Source: DASPFV01 sp035620975 (GTDB lineage Bacteria > Acidobacteriota > Vicinamibacteria > Vicinamibacterales > 2-12-FULL-66-21). Taken from it: 38,936 nt of DNA. A program made the translations under genes and the position numbers. The stretch spans positions 1 through 38,936 of the forward strand of contig DASPFV010000179.1 of NCBI GenBank assembly GCA_035620975.1. Direction: 5' to 3'. Under the pieces are notes generated by a model. It ran no database searches, was not told the origin of the DNA, and worked only from the letters and a program-made list of their open reading frames with translations. Shown piece by piece: positions 1 through 8,481 of this stretch (position 1 is the first letter of the stretch; every line of letters begins with the position of its first letter).

Positions 1-468
1 GCCGGTCTCACCCGCGAGCAGTTCCAGCGGAAGGTCGACGACGGGAGCGTGCGCCATGTCGGGCTGACCGAGTCGGTGTCGATGATCGCCGATGCGCTGG
101 GGTGGAAGCTCGAGCGGATCAGCGACGAGATCCAGCCCCGCATCGCCACCGCCACCGTTGCCAGCGAGTTCCTGGCCGTGGATCCGGGCTACGTCTGCGG
201 GATCGTGCAGGACGGGATCGGCTACCGCGACGGGGCGCCGGCCATCACGCTGCACATGGAGGCGTATCTCGGCGCGCCGGAGTCCTACGACGCCGTGGAG
301 ATCGCCGGCTCGCCCGCCCTGCGAATGAAGATTGCCGGCGGCGTGCACGGCGACGTGGCCACGGCCTCGATCGTGGTGAACTCGCTGGCGAAGATCCTCG
401 ACGTCGCGCCGGGACTGCACACGATGCGGGACATGCCGCTGCCGTCGTTCTTCGGCGGGAGTCGGTGA
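1..468 (+). CDS. DapB-like / 2,4-diaminopentanoate dehydrogenase-like protein, C-terminal part (5' end outside window)
   Basis: The reading frame is open from base 1, so the gene begins upstream and only about 155 C-terminal residues are visible. The segment (VGLTESVSMIADALGW, a strand-rich middle, then GGVHGDVATASIVVN and a proline-rich end) resembles the C-terminal substrate-binding domain of NAD(P)-dependent dihydrodipicolinate-reductase-like enzymes, including 2,4-diaminopentanoate dehydrogenase. The Rossmann nucleotide-binding half is off the window, so cofactor and substrate cannot be judged. A GTG at 49 is internal and is not a start. The DinB-family gene follows 38 bases later on the same strand. 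The family call rests on overall pattern only. Confidence 0.55.
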   Translation, partial: AGLTREQFQRKVDDGSVRHVGLTESVSMIADALGWKLERISDEIQPRIATATVASEFLAVDPGYVCGIVQDGIGYRDGAPAITLHMEAYLGAPESYDAVEIAGSPALRMKIAGGVHGDVATASIVVNSLAKILDVAPGLHTMRDMPLPSFFGGSR

Positions 469-506
469 GGGCCGGCCACGGTCGGGCAGGGTAGACGGGA
501 GCAACG

Positions 507-1043
507 ATGGATCCGGTTCTGTCGCGGCATGTCGCGCGCGTCCGGCACCTGCGGGAGTCGTTTGCCGAGGCCAACGAGCGGTTCGTCGCCCGCCTGCGGC
601 GCGTCGACGATCACGCGGCGCAGCGCGTGTCCCCGGAGGGCGGGTGGACCGCGGCGCAGATCGGCTGGCACGTGGCCAGGGTGACGACCCGCTTCGCCGG
701 CCTGCTCTCTGGCGATCTGCCCGGGGTAGAGGCCCTGCCCGACGGCTTCGAGGAGCGCGACTGGAGCAGCATCGTCGCGCGCCTCCCGCCCCGGCTCAAG
801 ACGTCGGCCGCGTTCGAGCCGCCCGCGAAGGTGACGCGCGACGAGGCGGTGGCGGCGCTCGAGGCGTCCGGCGTCCGGATGGCGCAGGCGCTCGATGCCG
901 TGACGATCGACCGCGGCGCGCGCTTCGGCATCACGAGCCCGATCGTGGGTGGTTTCATCAACCTCTACCAGGTTGGCGAGTGGGCGACGGCGCACGTCAT
1001 CCGGCACAACCGACAGGCCAAGCGCGTGCTCGGCGAGGGCTGA
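507..1043 (+). CDS. DinB-family protein
   Basis: A 178-residue protein with the DinB/YfiT four-helix-bundle pattern. A W-x-H near residue 55 (GWTAAQIGWHV) and an HxxxH pair near the C-terminus (ATAHVIRHNRQ) are placed like the three metal-binding histidines of the family. Members include metal-dependent thiol transferases and many proteins of unknown role, so no substrate can be named. The ATG at 507 lies 38 bases after the previous stop, so co-transcription is likely. The next gene converges from the other strand and ends at 1115. Confidence 0.75.
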   Translation: MDPVLSRHVARVRHLRESFAEANERFVARLRRVDDHAAQRVSPEGGWTAAQIGWHVARVTTRFAGLLSGDLPGVEALPDGFEERDWSSIVARLPPRLKTSAAFEPPAKVTRDEAVAALEASGVRMAQALDAVTIDRGARFGITSPIVGGFINLYQVGEWATAHVIRHNRQAKRVLGEG

Positions 1044-1114
1044 GGGGCCTCCCTGCAGGATCCGTCAGCAGCTGCTCCACCCCGCCGCCGGGCTGAAGGC
1101 TGAGGCTCGAGCGG

Positions 1115-3895
1115 TCAGTGGCCGTGCTGCTGGCCGGTGTGCGACACGTGCCGGAGGCCCCAGCGCCGACGCTTCAGGAACAGGCCCTTGCGCGAGATCC
1201 CCAGCAGGCGGGCGGCATCCTCGACGCGACCGTGTGTCCGTTCCAGCGCTCGCCGCACCATCGTCAGCTCGAGCTGCTCGACCGCAGCCGGGAGCGGCTG
1301 ATCGAGCGCCACGCTGATCTCCGGCGTGTCCGGAGTCGACGCCGGGACGGTGCGCCGCGAGGCCTGGATCTCGGGTGAGAGGAGCGCGGCGGTGAGCGTT
1401 CCGTCGACTTCGGCCAGCGCGACCATCCGCCGGACCTCGTTGGCGAGCTGGCGCACGTTCCCGGGCCACGAGTAGAGGAGCAGGTACTCGAGGGCCTCGT
1501 CGCTCAGCGTGAGGCGCCCCTTCTTCTGCTCGTCCCCGAAGCGCCGGATGTAGTGCTGCAGGAGCGCGGGGATCTCTTCGCGGCGCTCGCGGAGCGGGGG
1601 GAGGCGCAGCCCGAGCACGTTGAGGCGATAGAAGAGATCGTCGCGGAAGCGCCCCTGCGCCACGAGCTGCTCCAGGCTCGCGTTGGTGGCGGCGATGATG
1701 CGGACGTCGACCTTGATCGGGTGGGGCTCGCCGAGGGGCTGGATTTCCTGGTGCTCGAGGAAGCGGAGCAGCTTCGGCTGCAGGTCGAGGCCGATCTCGG
1801 CAATCTCGTCGAGGAAGAGGGTGCCACCGGCGGCCGAGCGGATGACGCCGGGGAACGAGGTGTCGGCGCCGGTGAACGCGCCCTTGCGGTAGCCGAACAG
1901 CTGGCTCTCCAGCATGTCGCGCGGCACGGCGCTGCAGTTGAAGGGCAGCATCGGCCGGTCGGCGCGGTCCGAGGCCCGATGAATGGCGCGGGCCAGCATC
2001 TCCTTCCCGGTGCCGGTCTCGCCAGTGAGCAGGACGGGGATGCGGCCAGGCGCGATGCGGCGCGCGGTGGCGAGGATGTCGGCCGTCTGCTCCGAGGCCC
2101 AGATGCTCTCGGGGTCGGCGTCGAAGGCCTCGGCCGGCCACAGGGCGGCGCGTTGCTTTTCCTCGCGGCGGTAGCGGTCGAGGGCGACGGCCGTGGCGAG
2201 CAGCTTGCGGACGGCCGCCAGCGTGCAGCGATGGTCCAGATCCGGGCTGGGCCGGACGAGGATCTGCCACTGCTCGTCACGGTGCTGGCCGACGGGCAGG
2301 AGGTCGACGGGTCTGGCCTGTCGCGCCGCCTCGAGGGCCTCGGCCTCGGTCCATCCGTGCGCCGTGAGCACACGGGTGGCGTGCCCGACCGCGAGGAGCG
2401 CGACAGCGGTGGCGCAGCCGCTGTCGGTGATGATCGCCACGGCCTCATGACCGAGGATGTGGGGGTAGCCGGAGAGCTCGAGCAGCGCCACTGCGTCGTC
2501 GAGCGTGGGAGTGCCCGCGGCGGGATCTCTGCCAGGTCCTGCGCTTGTTTCGGAGTCAATCTTGAGAGGCCAAATGCCGTGTGATAGATCGGCCTGGAGT
2601 GCGAGGTTCGACATGTGGCCGGCCACTCGCCGTGCTCGCAGCATATGCCCGCGCGCAGTATGTGAACGTCCCGCTATCAGGTGAATTGCGGCTAAAGCCG
2701 CCCCGCATCGCGCGAGGAGCTCAGGGTTATTGCACGATTCTTGATCAGTTAGTTCGTCGAGAGCGGCGCTCGTTTGACCCTGGAGCGCCAGACACCTTGC
2801 TCTAGCTGTCTTAACTCGGCGGATCGATGTATTATCACCACAGTGCACAGCCGTGAGGAGTGCCCGAGATAGCCATGATGTGGCCCCCGTCCAGTCCTCT
2901 CGTGCCTCCAACAGGCGTGCTCGTGAGAAAGCTTCCGTCGTCAAATCCCAGTGTGCAAGGGGCTCATCTCTCCTACTCTTACCTAGCCGTTCTAGTACTC
3001 TATTACATTCATCGAAGTCTCTCACGCCGATCAAGACATTAGCCAACGCGTCGAGGCCCGCTCTTTGTAGATTGTCCTCTACAGTTGTTGCGGCAAGTGC
3101 CCGGTCGATATAACTCCTTGCTGATTGCCTGTCCCCCATCCAGTCTAGGATTTGACCGATATTGATATAGGCCGCGATCTCTGTTCTACGGCACCCGGAT
3201 CGCGCGGAGCTTTCAAGCGCTCTCTTCGCTTCAACGAGAGCTTCGTCAAGGTTACCGAGTAACATCGCGACAGCCGACATATCAATGCGGATCGCACCAT
3301 CAAGAAAGACATTCGGATGGCTCTCCAAAATGGATAGAGCAGCCCTGTGGTGCCGTTGTGCCTCAGATGGCGAAACCCGTCGTGCTTCAGCCCTCCCAAC
3401 TACGATTCGGAACAGAACACTCAGGTGAGGATCTCCTACTCGGATCACACTACGCCGAACGTTTTGAACTTTCGACCAAGTGCTCTCCAACGGCTCCAGC
3501 TTGAGACGACAGCCAAAATCGAGCACCTCGAGGTACGCGCGAAGAAGTTCGGAGCTTGACCTGACTGCGGCAGATCGAGCCGACGTTAAATGCTCAAGAC
3601 TTTCGCTGACGCGCCCAGTGTAATAGGCGCAGGCGGACAAAATTTGCCATGCCCTCGCAGTCTGGTCCGGAGTCACTTGGGCGCGATCGGTATAAAGTTG
3701 CGCGACATCGAGGGCCTCTTTGCATCTACCCAGATAGACAAGTAACTCGGCTCGAAGTAACGACCTCTCCGCCTCTGGGACATCTCGGAATAAATGTGGT
3801 CGTCGGTCGAGTTGCTCAAATGCAGCGCGAAACAGTCCCTCCGAGAGCAATGGCTGAAGTTCGCGCAACGTCGCAGATGCTGCAATGCCAATCAC
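1115..3895 (-). CDS. Sigma-54-dependent activator with N-terminal TPR sensor region
   Basis: A 926-residue enhancer-binding protein. Residues 1 to about 440 are alpha-helical with repeated TPR-like units. Residues about 455-600 look like a GAF-like or regulatory linker domain. The sigma-54 AAA+ domain follows: Walker A GETGTGKE near 627, the GAFTGAD loop that contacts sigma-54 near 673, and Walker B GGTLFLDE near 695. A Fis-type helix-turn-helix ends the protein. There is no receiver domain, so activation is probably by ligand or protein binding to the TPR region rather than by phosphorylation. The start is GTG at 3895, 11 bases after the HD-GYP stop, with AGGA overlapping that stop. Odd: the DNA for residues 1-450 is about 50-55% GC while the rest is near 70%, with a sharp change at about 2530. 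The intact GAFTGA loop makes the sigma-54 role secure; the signal is unknown. Confidence 0.93.
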   Translation of the reverse strand: MIGIAASATLRELQPLLSEGLFRAAFEQLDRRPHLFRDVPEAERSLLRAELLVYLGRCKEALDVAQLYTDRAQVTPDQTARAWQILSACAYYTGRVSESLEHLTSARSAAVRSSSELLRAYLEVLDFGCRLKLEPLESTWSKVQNVRRSVIRVGDPHLSVLFRIVVGRAEARRVSPSEAQRHHRAALSILESHPNVFLDGAIRIDMSAVAMLLGNLDEALVEAKRALESSARSGCRRTEIAAYINIGQILDWMGDRQSARSYIDRALAATTVEDNLQRAGLDALANVLIGVRDFDECNRVLERLGKSRRDEPLAHWDLTTEAFSRARLLEAREDWTGATSWLSRALLTAVHCGDNTSIRRVKTARARCLALQGQTSAALDELTDQESCNNPELLARCGAALAAIHLIAGRSHTARGHMLRARRVAGHMSNLALQADLSHGIWPLKIDSETSAGPGRDPAAGTPTLDDAVALLELSGYPHILGHEAVAIITDSGCATAVALLAVGHATRVLTAHGWTEAEALEAARQARPVDLLPVGQHRDEQWQILVRPSPDLDHRCTLAAVRKLLATAVALDRYRREEKQRAALWPAEAFDADPESIWASEQTADILATARRIAPGRIPVLLTGETGTGKEMLARAIHRASDRADRPMLPFNCSAVPRDMLESQLFGYRKGAFTGADTSFPGVIRSAAGGTLFLDEIAEIGLDLQPKLLRFLEHQEIQPLGEPHPIKVDVRIIAATNASLEQLVAQGRFRDDLFYRLNVLGLRLPPLRERREEIPALLQHYIRRFGDEQKKGRLTLSDEALEYLLLYSWPGNVRQLANEVRRMVALAEVDGTLTAALLSPEIQASRRTVPASTPDTPEISVALDQPLPAAVEQLELTMVRRALERTHGRVEDAARLLGISRKGLFLKRRRWGLRHVSHTGQQHGH

Positions 3896-3906
3896 GTGAA
3901 ATGGTC

Positions 3907-6339
3907 CTAATGGATAACACCGCGATCATTCTCAGGCCAACGATGCTGCGCAAGGCTCTTGCGAAGCCTAATGTTTGCGATATCCAAGAGTGCTCGAACA
4001 GAGCCACCGTCTTCAGGTGCCGACGCGGCAGCCAGCAACTGGATATCTGAACCTGTCATTCCCAAATAGGATAGAAGTGAGCTCCCAAGCCGATGCTCCA
4101 CAGCCGTCCGGATGTCTCGGCCGGTGTTTAGCAACAGAGCAACAAAGCGCTGCTCGCGGTAGTGAAAGAGAAGATCCGCACTCCGGAGTTCAGCGCGAAT
4201 GACTTTTACAATTCCACGAAGGCCCTGCTGTGACGCTGGCGAAACCTCCGATTGAACCGCAGGCGTGGGAATAGGAAATGGGATTTCGATGATCAGAACC
4301 GAGTACATCTCGCCCAACGACTTAGCGTCATCCAGTTCAAAGACTTGACTGAGATGATTCAGGTTGGGCAGACCCGTCACCGCATCACGCAGCGACCTAC
4401 GCTGCTGAACCTCGCGTGCGACTGCAGTCTCGAGTATTGCTGAGACTTGACCGGAAACAGCTTCTAGAACACGCTGGTGCTCCTCGGTGAACGCATTTAC
4501 TCCAGTCGCGTACAAGGAAAGCACACCGACAAGCCGTCCATGTGAGAGCAAAGGAGTACTTAGCGCAGAACGAAGTCTTGGACTGGATGTTCTACCTATC
4601 TTTCCTAAATCAAGAATTGGATTAGAGTTGCGAATCGATTTCCTGTGAGCTGCGACCCAGCCACTCAGCCGCTGACCAACTTCGAAACGGAGGTTCTGAA
4701 GCAACTCTGCATCTGTTCCGACTACGTGGGCGGCGAGGAGCTCGTGGGTCTCGACGCGATAGATAAAGAACGCGCATGTGGAGTATGGAACAAGCCGGCG
4801 TACATGTTTTGCGATTAGATCAGCCGCATCCTGCGTTGAGACCTGCCCTGTCAACCCTCGCGCGAGATCGAACAAGGTGAGCATCTCCTCGCCACTGGCA
4901 GATATATCGTCCAGAGGGCCTCGTTGGGACTCGATGGGTGTGGTCGGATGGGAGGCGTCAGCGATCGCCCGAAACGACGGAGCGGTGGTGAGTTGCGGAC
5001 TCTCTTGCTGGAGTTGGGAGTGAATCTCCATGAAGGCATCCACAACGAGTGGATCGTACATTGTGCCTCGACGTGCCAGGAGTATATCGATCGCCTCTTG
5101 GTCAGGTAGCTTTGGACGATATGGACGGTCTGAGGTCAAGGCGTCAAAACAATCCACGACTGCGAGGATACGCGCACCAATCGGGATCTGAGTGCCCTTT
5201 AGGCCGTCGGGATAACCAGTTCCGTCCCAGTTCTCATGATGATGTCTAACGATTGGGACAACTGGGTAAGGAAAGTCTATGGACGACAGAATGTCTGCAC
5301 CAACAGCGGCGTGCAGTTTCATTTTCTCAAATTCGGCGGCAGTTAGTGGCCCGGGCTTATTAAGTATGTACTCTGGCACTGCAAGCTTGCCCATATCGTG
5401 CAACAACGCAGCCGCCTCGATGGCGCTGATCAGGAATGGATTGGAGACTCCCATTTTATGCGCCAGGTGCAGAGCGAACCCTTGGACGCGTCGTATATGT
5501 CCGTGCGTGATTTGGTCTTTAGCGTCGATAGCCATGGCCAAAGTTTCAATCGTCGACATATAGAGCGTATTCAGCTGGCTTAAATGCTTGTTAGCGTCAG
5601 CGACGCGACCCATCGCACTGGAGTATGTGAAGTACAGTGCCAACAGCAGAGGCACTATCAATGCCAGATAGCCAAAGTCTACGTTTCTCGTATAACTAAC
5701 TAACAGGGTTGCAACAGATGCACCGGCGATGTAGTTCAACGACAGCTTGAGAAAGTTGTCGCGCCAAATTCGTCCGGGTGCGCCGCCTCGCTCTAAAACG
5801 ATTGCGATCGTGATAATCCAGCTGTTTAGCAGGAAGTATGTAGCCGCGAGCACGAAGAGTGGAACGAAGAGCTGAACTGCTGTTACATCAATATTTGTAT
5901 TCTTAAATAGTGGCTGCAGTTGTGTTACATGAGGAAGATAATGTGACAGGGAAAGCAAGATTTGCGCCGCAGTCCAAATCGTTAGAGGGAGAGCAAAGAT
6001 GTTGAAGACGATCTTGTAGAGTGGATCTCCACGTTTGTACGACCAAAAAGAAATGACGAGAGTATCGAGCGCCACGGTCAACGTTGCCGCCGGAACGCCA
6101 AAAAGTAGAAGAGAAGTAAAGACAAAGGTTTCCGAAACAGATATGGTTGCAGGTAATGACGGGAGCTTGATGGTTGCGGAGCCGCTGAGCAAAGTTAATA
6201 GCGCAAGTACGATCCAATCCGGAGGCGTACTCGGCAGAGACACTAACGAGGTGCCGACCGCCATGGCTCCTGCCATAACGACGACGGCTATATAGGCTTG
6301 TGACGTAACACTAAGCCGAAGAAAGCTGTTAGTGCTCAT
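3907..6339 (-). CDS. Membrane HD-GYP phosphodiesterase with GAF and degenerate GGDEF domains
   Basis: An 810-residue signalling protein. About seven hydrophobic segments occupy residues 15-245. The HD-GYP domain follows, with the HD pair in LLHDMGKLAVP near 314, a histidine cluster HHHENWDGTGYP near 370 and DCFDALTSDRPYRP. All expected catalytic landmarks are present, so it probably hydrolyses cyclic di-GMP or a related dinucleotide at the inner membrane. A GAF domain spans about 480-650. The C-terminus starts like a GGDEF domain (DAVTGLPNLNHL), but the signature position reads HYREQRF, so it cannot be an active cyclase and may be a regulatory relic. It sits between the subtilase and the sigma-54 activator on the same strand. 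The whole gene is AT-richer (about 43-55% GC) than the genome around it. Confidence 0.92.
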   Translation of the reverse strand: MSTNSFLRLSVTSQAYIAVVVMAGAMAVGTSLVSLPSTPPDWIVLALLTLLSGSATIKLPSLPATISVSETFVFTSLLLFGVPAATLTVALDTLVISFWSYKRGDPLYKIVFNIFALPLTIWTAAQILLSLSHYLPHVTQLQPLFKNTNIDVTAVQLFVPLFVLAATYFLLNSWIITIAIVLERGGAPGRIWRDNFLKLSLNYIAGASVATLLVSYTRNVDFGYLALIVPLLLALYFTYSSAMGRVADANKHLSQLNTLYMSTIETLAMAIDAKDQITHGHIRRVQGFALHLAHKMGVSNPFLISAIEAAALLHDMGKLAVPEYILNKPGPLTAAEFEKMKLHAAVGADILSSIDFPYPVVPIVRHHHENWDGTGYPDGLKGTQIPIGARILAVVDCFDALTSDRPYRPKLPDQEAIDILLARRGTMYDPLVVDAFMEIHSQLQQESPQLTTAPSFRAIADASHPTTPIESQRGPLDDISASGEEMLTLFDLARGLTGQVSTQDAADLIAKHVRRLVPYSTCAFFIYRVETHELLAAHVVGTDAELLQNLRFEVGQRLSGWVAAHRKSIRNSNPILDLGKIGRTSSPRLRSALSTPLLSHGRLVGVLSLYATGVNAFTEEHQRVLEAVSGQVSAILETAVAREVQQRRSLRDAVTGLPNLNHLSQVFELDDAKSLGEMYSVLIIEIPFPIPTPAVQSEVSPASQQGLRGIVKVIRAELRSADLLFHYREQRFVALLLNTGRDIRTAVEHRLGSSLLSYLGMTGSDIQLLAAASAPEDGGSVRALLDIANIRLRKSLAQHRWPENDRGVIH

Positions 6340-6392
6340 TGTCTCGCAGGCGGTTATCTACTGCCCGCTGTGAAGTCGTGGTGAATTCTGTT

Positions 6393-6419
6393 TTAGTCTG
6401 TCCAGACAATAACGCGCAT
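6393..6419 (-). CDS. Candidate micro-ORF encoding MRVIVWTD
   Basis: On the minus strand, ATG at 6419 is preceded by a perfect GGAGG (6427-6431) at 7-base spacing. It opens an eight-codon frame, MRVIVWTD, ending in TAA at 6393-6395. The peptide contains IVWT, the core of the IVWTNT units in the subtilase just upstream, and the codons for IVWT are almost the same as in the repeats. The frame matches that of the subtilase. Two readings are possible: a real translated short peptide (signal or leader peptide of the HD-GYP/activator genes), or a decayed piece of a once longer repeat tail that by chance follows a good ribosome-binding site. The strong Shine-Dalgarno favours the first; nothing proves expression. 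Confidence 0.35.
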   Translation of the reverse strand: MRVIVWTD

Positions 6420-6473
6420 CGGTGTGCCTCCGAGAATTGGGGGTTAACAAGAGTTGGTATTTGACAAATTGGG

Positions 6474-8168
6474 CTAGAGGTCGTTCCAATGTGACGTATT
6501 AGTCCAGACGATGGTGTTAGTCCAGACAATAGTGTCGGCCGAGACAGCCGGTCGTGTGTCGGAGGACGTATTGGTCCAGACGATCGTGTTGGTCCAGACG
6601 ATCGTGTTGGTCCACACGATGGTGTTGGTCCAGACAATCGTATTTGTCCACACGATCGTGTTCGTCCAAACAATGGTGTTGGTCCAGACGATGGTCTGCG
6701 CGGCGTGGTCCGTCGGAAGAAGGCCGGTCCAAACGTAAGGATCTTGCGTGCTCGAGAGTGCCTTGATGACTGTTGAACCGTTTTCATGTGAATAGAAGGT
6801 GTGGGTTTGGGCGACGTTTTCCCCGCCAATCTCCAGCGGCTCCACCGAGCCGTGAAGCAGCCGCAGTGCCGCCCCGGCGTTCAGGCTGCCGGCGCCCGCT
6901 TCGATCAACCCCGCCCCCGCCACCCGGGAGCTCGTGAGCTGCAGCAGCACCTTCACGTCCGCCGGTGTCAACGCCGGCCGCGACTCGAGCAGCAGCGCCG
7001 CCGCGCCCGACGCCACCGCCGCCGCCATGCTCGTCCCGCTCAGTTCCAGATACGCCGTCGCGCCCGCCCCCGTCACCCGCTCCGGGTGTGCCTGCGCCAG
7101 CGCCGACCGGGCCGCCCCCGCCGCCACTAGCCGGTTCCCCGGCGCCACCAGCTCCGGCTTCAGCACCCCGTCGATCATCGTCGGGCCCCGCGAGCTGTAG
7201 GTCGCCATCACGTCGTCCGACCGCGCCACCGTCGCGCGGGTGTTCAGCGCCCCCACCGTCAGCGCGGCCGGCGAATTCCCCGGCGAGACGATGCCCCCGA
7301 CGATGGGGCGGCCGTCCTCGGTTTTGCCGAAGTTGCCCGCCGCGGCGACCACGAGGATCCCGGCGTCGGTTGCGCGCTGCACGGCCTGGCACAGGGGATC
7401 GTCCCGGTAGGATTCGAAGACCGGATGCCCGAGCGACAGATTGATGACCCGGATGTTGTATCGGCTGCTGTGCTCGACAGCCCAGTCGATGGCGTCGATG
7501 ACGGCGCTCGTCGTTCCGCTGCCGTCCGCCCCGAGCGCACGAAGGTTGACGAGATGGGCCCCCGGGGCGATGCCGCGGTGCGGGTCACCGCTTCCGGCCG
7601 CGATGCCCGCGACATGGGTGCCGTGGCCGTAGTGGTCGTCGCCGTTGGGTGCCTGCGACAGGGTGAAATCGACCTCCGCGACGACGCGTCCGCGAAGGTC
7701 TCGATGCGCCGTGATCCCCGAGTCGATGACCGCGATGCCGACGCCGCGCCCGGTGACGCCGGCCAGTCCCTCCAGGACGCCGGACCAGGCCACTCCGGCC
7801 CCGACGGCTTGGCTGGTCACGGCCATCATGCGCCTGACCGGCGCGTCGCCCGAGAGGTGATCGACGTCCGCATCTCCTGCCAGCGCTTCGAGTTGCGCCG
7901 GAGACAGCTCCAGCACGGCCCCGTGGCGGAGCGGCCGTTTCACACGCGCCCCGTACCGCTCGGCCAGCGTCCGCACGTGGTCGGCGCTCCCCGACACGAT
8001 GACGTCGGTGACGGCCTCGCCGGAGGCCGAGAGCCGATCGGCGAGATCCCGCGAGAGTCTCGCGCGTCGCTGCCCCGGTTCGGCGAACGCCGAACCGCTG
8101 ACGAAGATAATCAGGAGCGTGGCGAGCACCAGCCTGACGACACGGGAGGACACGAGTGTGTGGACCAT
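6474..8168 (-). CDS. Secreted subtilisin-like (S8) serine protease with IVWTNT repeat tail
   Basis: A 564-residue exported protease. The start is taken as ATG 8168, which gives a clean signal peptide (hydrophobic LVLATLLIIFV, cleavage after SAFA). An upstream TTG at 8222 would add 18 residues and spoil it. A propeptide-like region is followed by the subtilase triad: Asp in VIDSG near residue 149, His in GHGTHVAG near 182, Ser in SGTSMAA near 380. After the catalytic domain comes a linker, then seven IVWTNT hexapeptides in a row (residue 493 on), a 12-residue spacer and two more units, then SHWNDL. The tail contains no lysine or cysteine. The catalytic part is about 70% GC; from about 6820 onward the DNA drops to 50-58%. 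It probably heads an operon with the HD-GYP and activator genes, with a sigma-54-like site upstream. Confidence 0.93.
   Translation of the reverse strand: MVHTLVSSRVVRLVLATLLIIFVSGSAFAEPGQRRARLSRDLADRLSASGEAVTDVIVSGSADHVRTLAERYGARVKRPLRHGAVLELSPAQLEALAGDADVDHLSGDAPVRRMMAVTSQAVGAGVAWSGVLEGLAGVTGRGVGIAVIDSGITAHRDLRGRVVAEVDFTLSQAPNGDDHYGHGTHVAGIAAGSGDPHRGIAPGAHLVNLRALGADGSGTTSAVIDAIDWAVEHSSRYNIRVINLSLGHPVFESYRDDPLCQAVQRATDAGILVVAAAGNFGKTEDGRPIVGGIVSPGNSPAALTVGALNTRATVARSDDVMATYSSRGPTMIDGVLKPELVAPGNRLVAAGAARSALAQAHPERVTGAGATAYLELSGTSMAAAVASGAAALLLESRPALTPADVKVLLQLTSSRVAGAGLIEAGAGSLNAGAALRLLHGSVEPLEIGGENVAQTHTFYSHENGSTVIKALSSTQDPYVWTGLLPTDHAAQTIVWTNTIVWTNTIVWTNTIVWTNTIVWTNTIVWTNTIVWTNTSSDTRPAVSADTIVWTNTIVWTNTSHWNDL
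6495..6692 (-). repeat. 18-bp tandem coding repeats (IVWTNT x7 + x2)
   Basis: Nine 18-base units each encode IVWTNT: seven contiguous (6567-6692) and two more (6495-6530) after a 36-base spacer. Differences between units are mostly third-position changes plus C/G swaps in the Trp-Thr region, so the amino-acid sequence is kept exactly while the DNA drifts slightly. This points to selection on the peptide and to past slippage or unequal recombination. Confidence 0.95.
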
Positions 8169-8481
8169 GCCCGGAACCGCTTTCTCTTGGGCTGAATTGA
8201 TGGGGGAACCGACCGGGCTCAAGGCACGTGACGTGCCAGGCGTGCGTCGGCGATGAAAGACGGTCGCGGCCGGCGTATCGAGCAGCCAGTAACAGACTCT
8301 TTATGACATCTTGGTTGCGGAACGGGGCGCTGTCGCGTAGGATGCCGGCACGGGTGCGGCGCGGCGCCGACCCGCGTCAGCCAACAGTTTGGCTGCAGCC
8401 GCGCGCCACCCACGGCGGGTAGCGCATACCTCAGGAAACGCCGAAAAAACAGCGGACAGGCACCGGCCAAGAAATTGGCTG
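8169..8481. other. Divergent intergenic control region (313 bp)
   Basis: This stretch separates the subtilase (leftward) from the peptide-importer binding protein (rightward) and should hold promoters for both. It contains the palindromic sigma-54-like element at 8223-8238. For the rightward gene only a weak sigma-70 match is visible (TTGCGG at 8315, 17-base spacer, TAGGAT at 8338). No convincing gene is present; ORF extensions from TTG codons at 8222 (minus) and 8389 (plus) lack ribosome-binding sites. Confidence 0.6.
8223..8238 (-). promoter_or_regulatory. Sigma-54-like promoter / palindrome upstream of the IVWTNT subtilase
   Basis: Read on the minus strand the site is TGGCACG-TCAC-GTGCC. 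It has the canonical GG-N10-GC spacing and a perfect -24 half; the -12 half reads GTGC instead of TTGC. Predicted transcription would start near 8212, leaving about 44 bases before the ATG at 8168. The element is also a perfect inverted repeat (GGCACG-TGA-CGTGCC), so it could instead be an operator. A sigma-54 activator is encoded in the same gene cluster, which raises the likelihood. Confidence 0.45.

Noticed and set aside
6495..6692. Tandem repeats considered as a CRISPR array
   Set aside because: Units are contiguous, multiples of three, in frame at the end of a protease gene and lack variable spacers; no cas genes are present.
8344..8360. A plus-strand GG-N10-GC element as sigma-54 promoter of the importer
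   Set aside because: The -12 half reads CGGC, a poor match, and such spacing is expected by chance in this GC-rich DNA.
8389..8481. N-terminal extension of the binding protein from TTG 8389
   Set aside because: No ribosome-binding site, and it would place the hydrophobic export segment more than 40 residues from the N-terminus.
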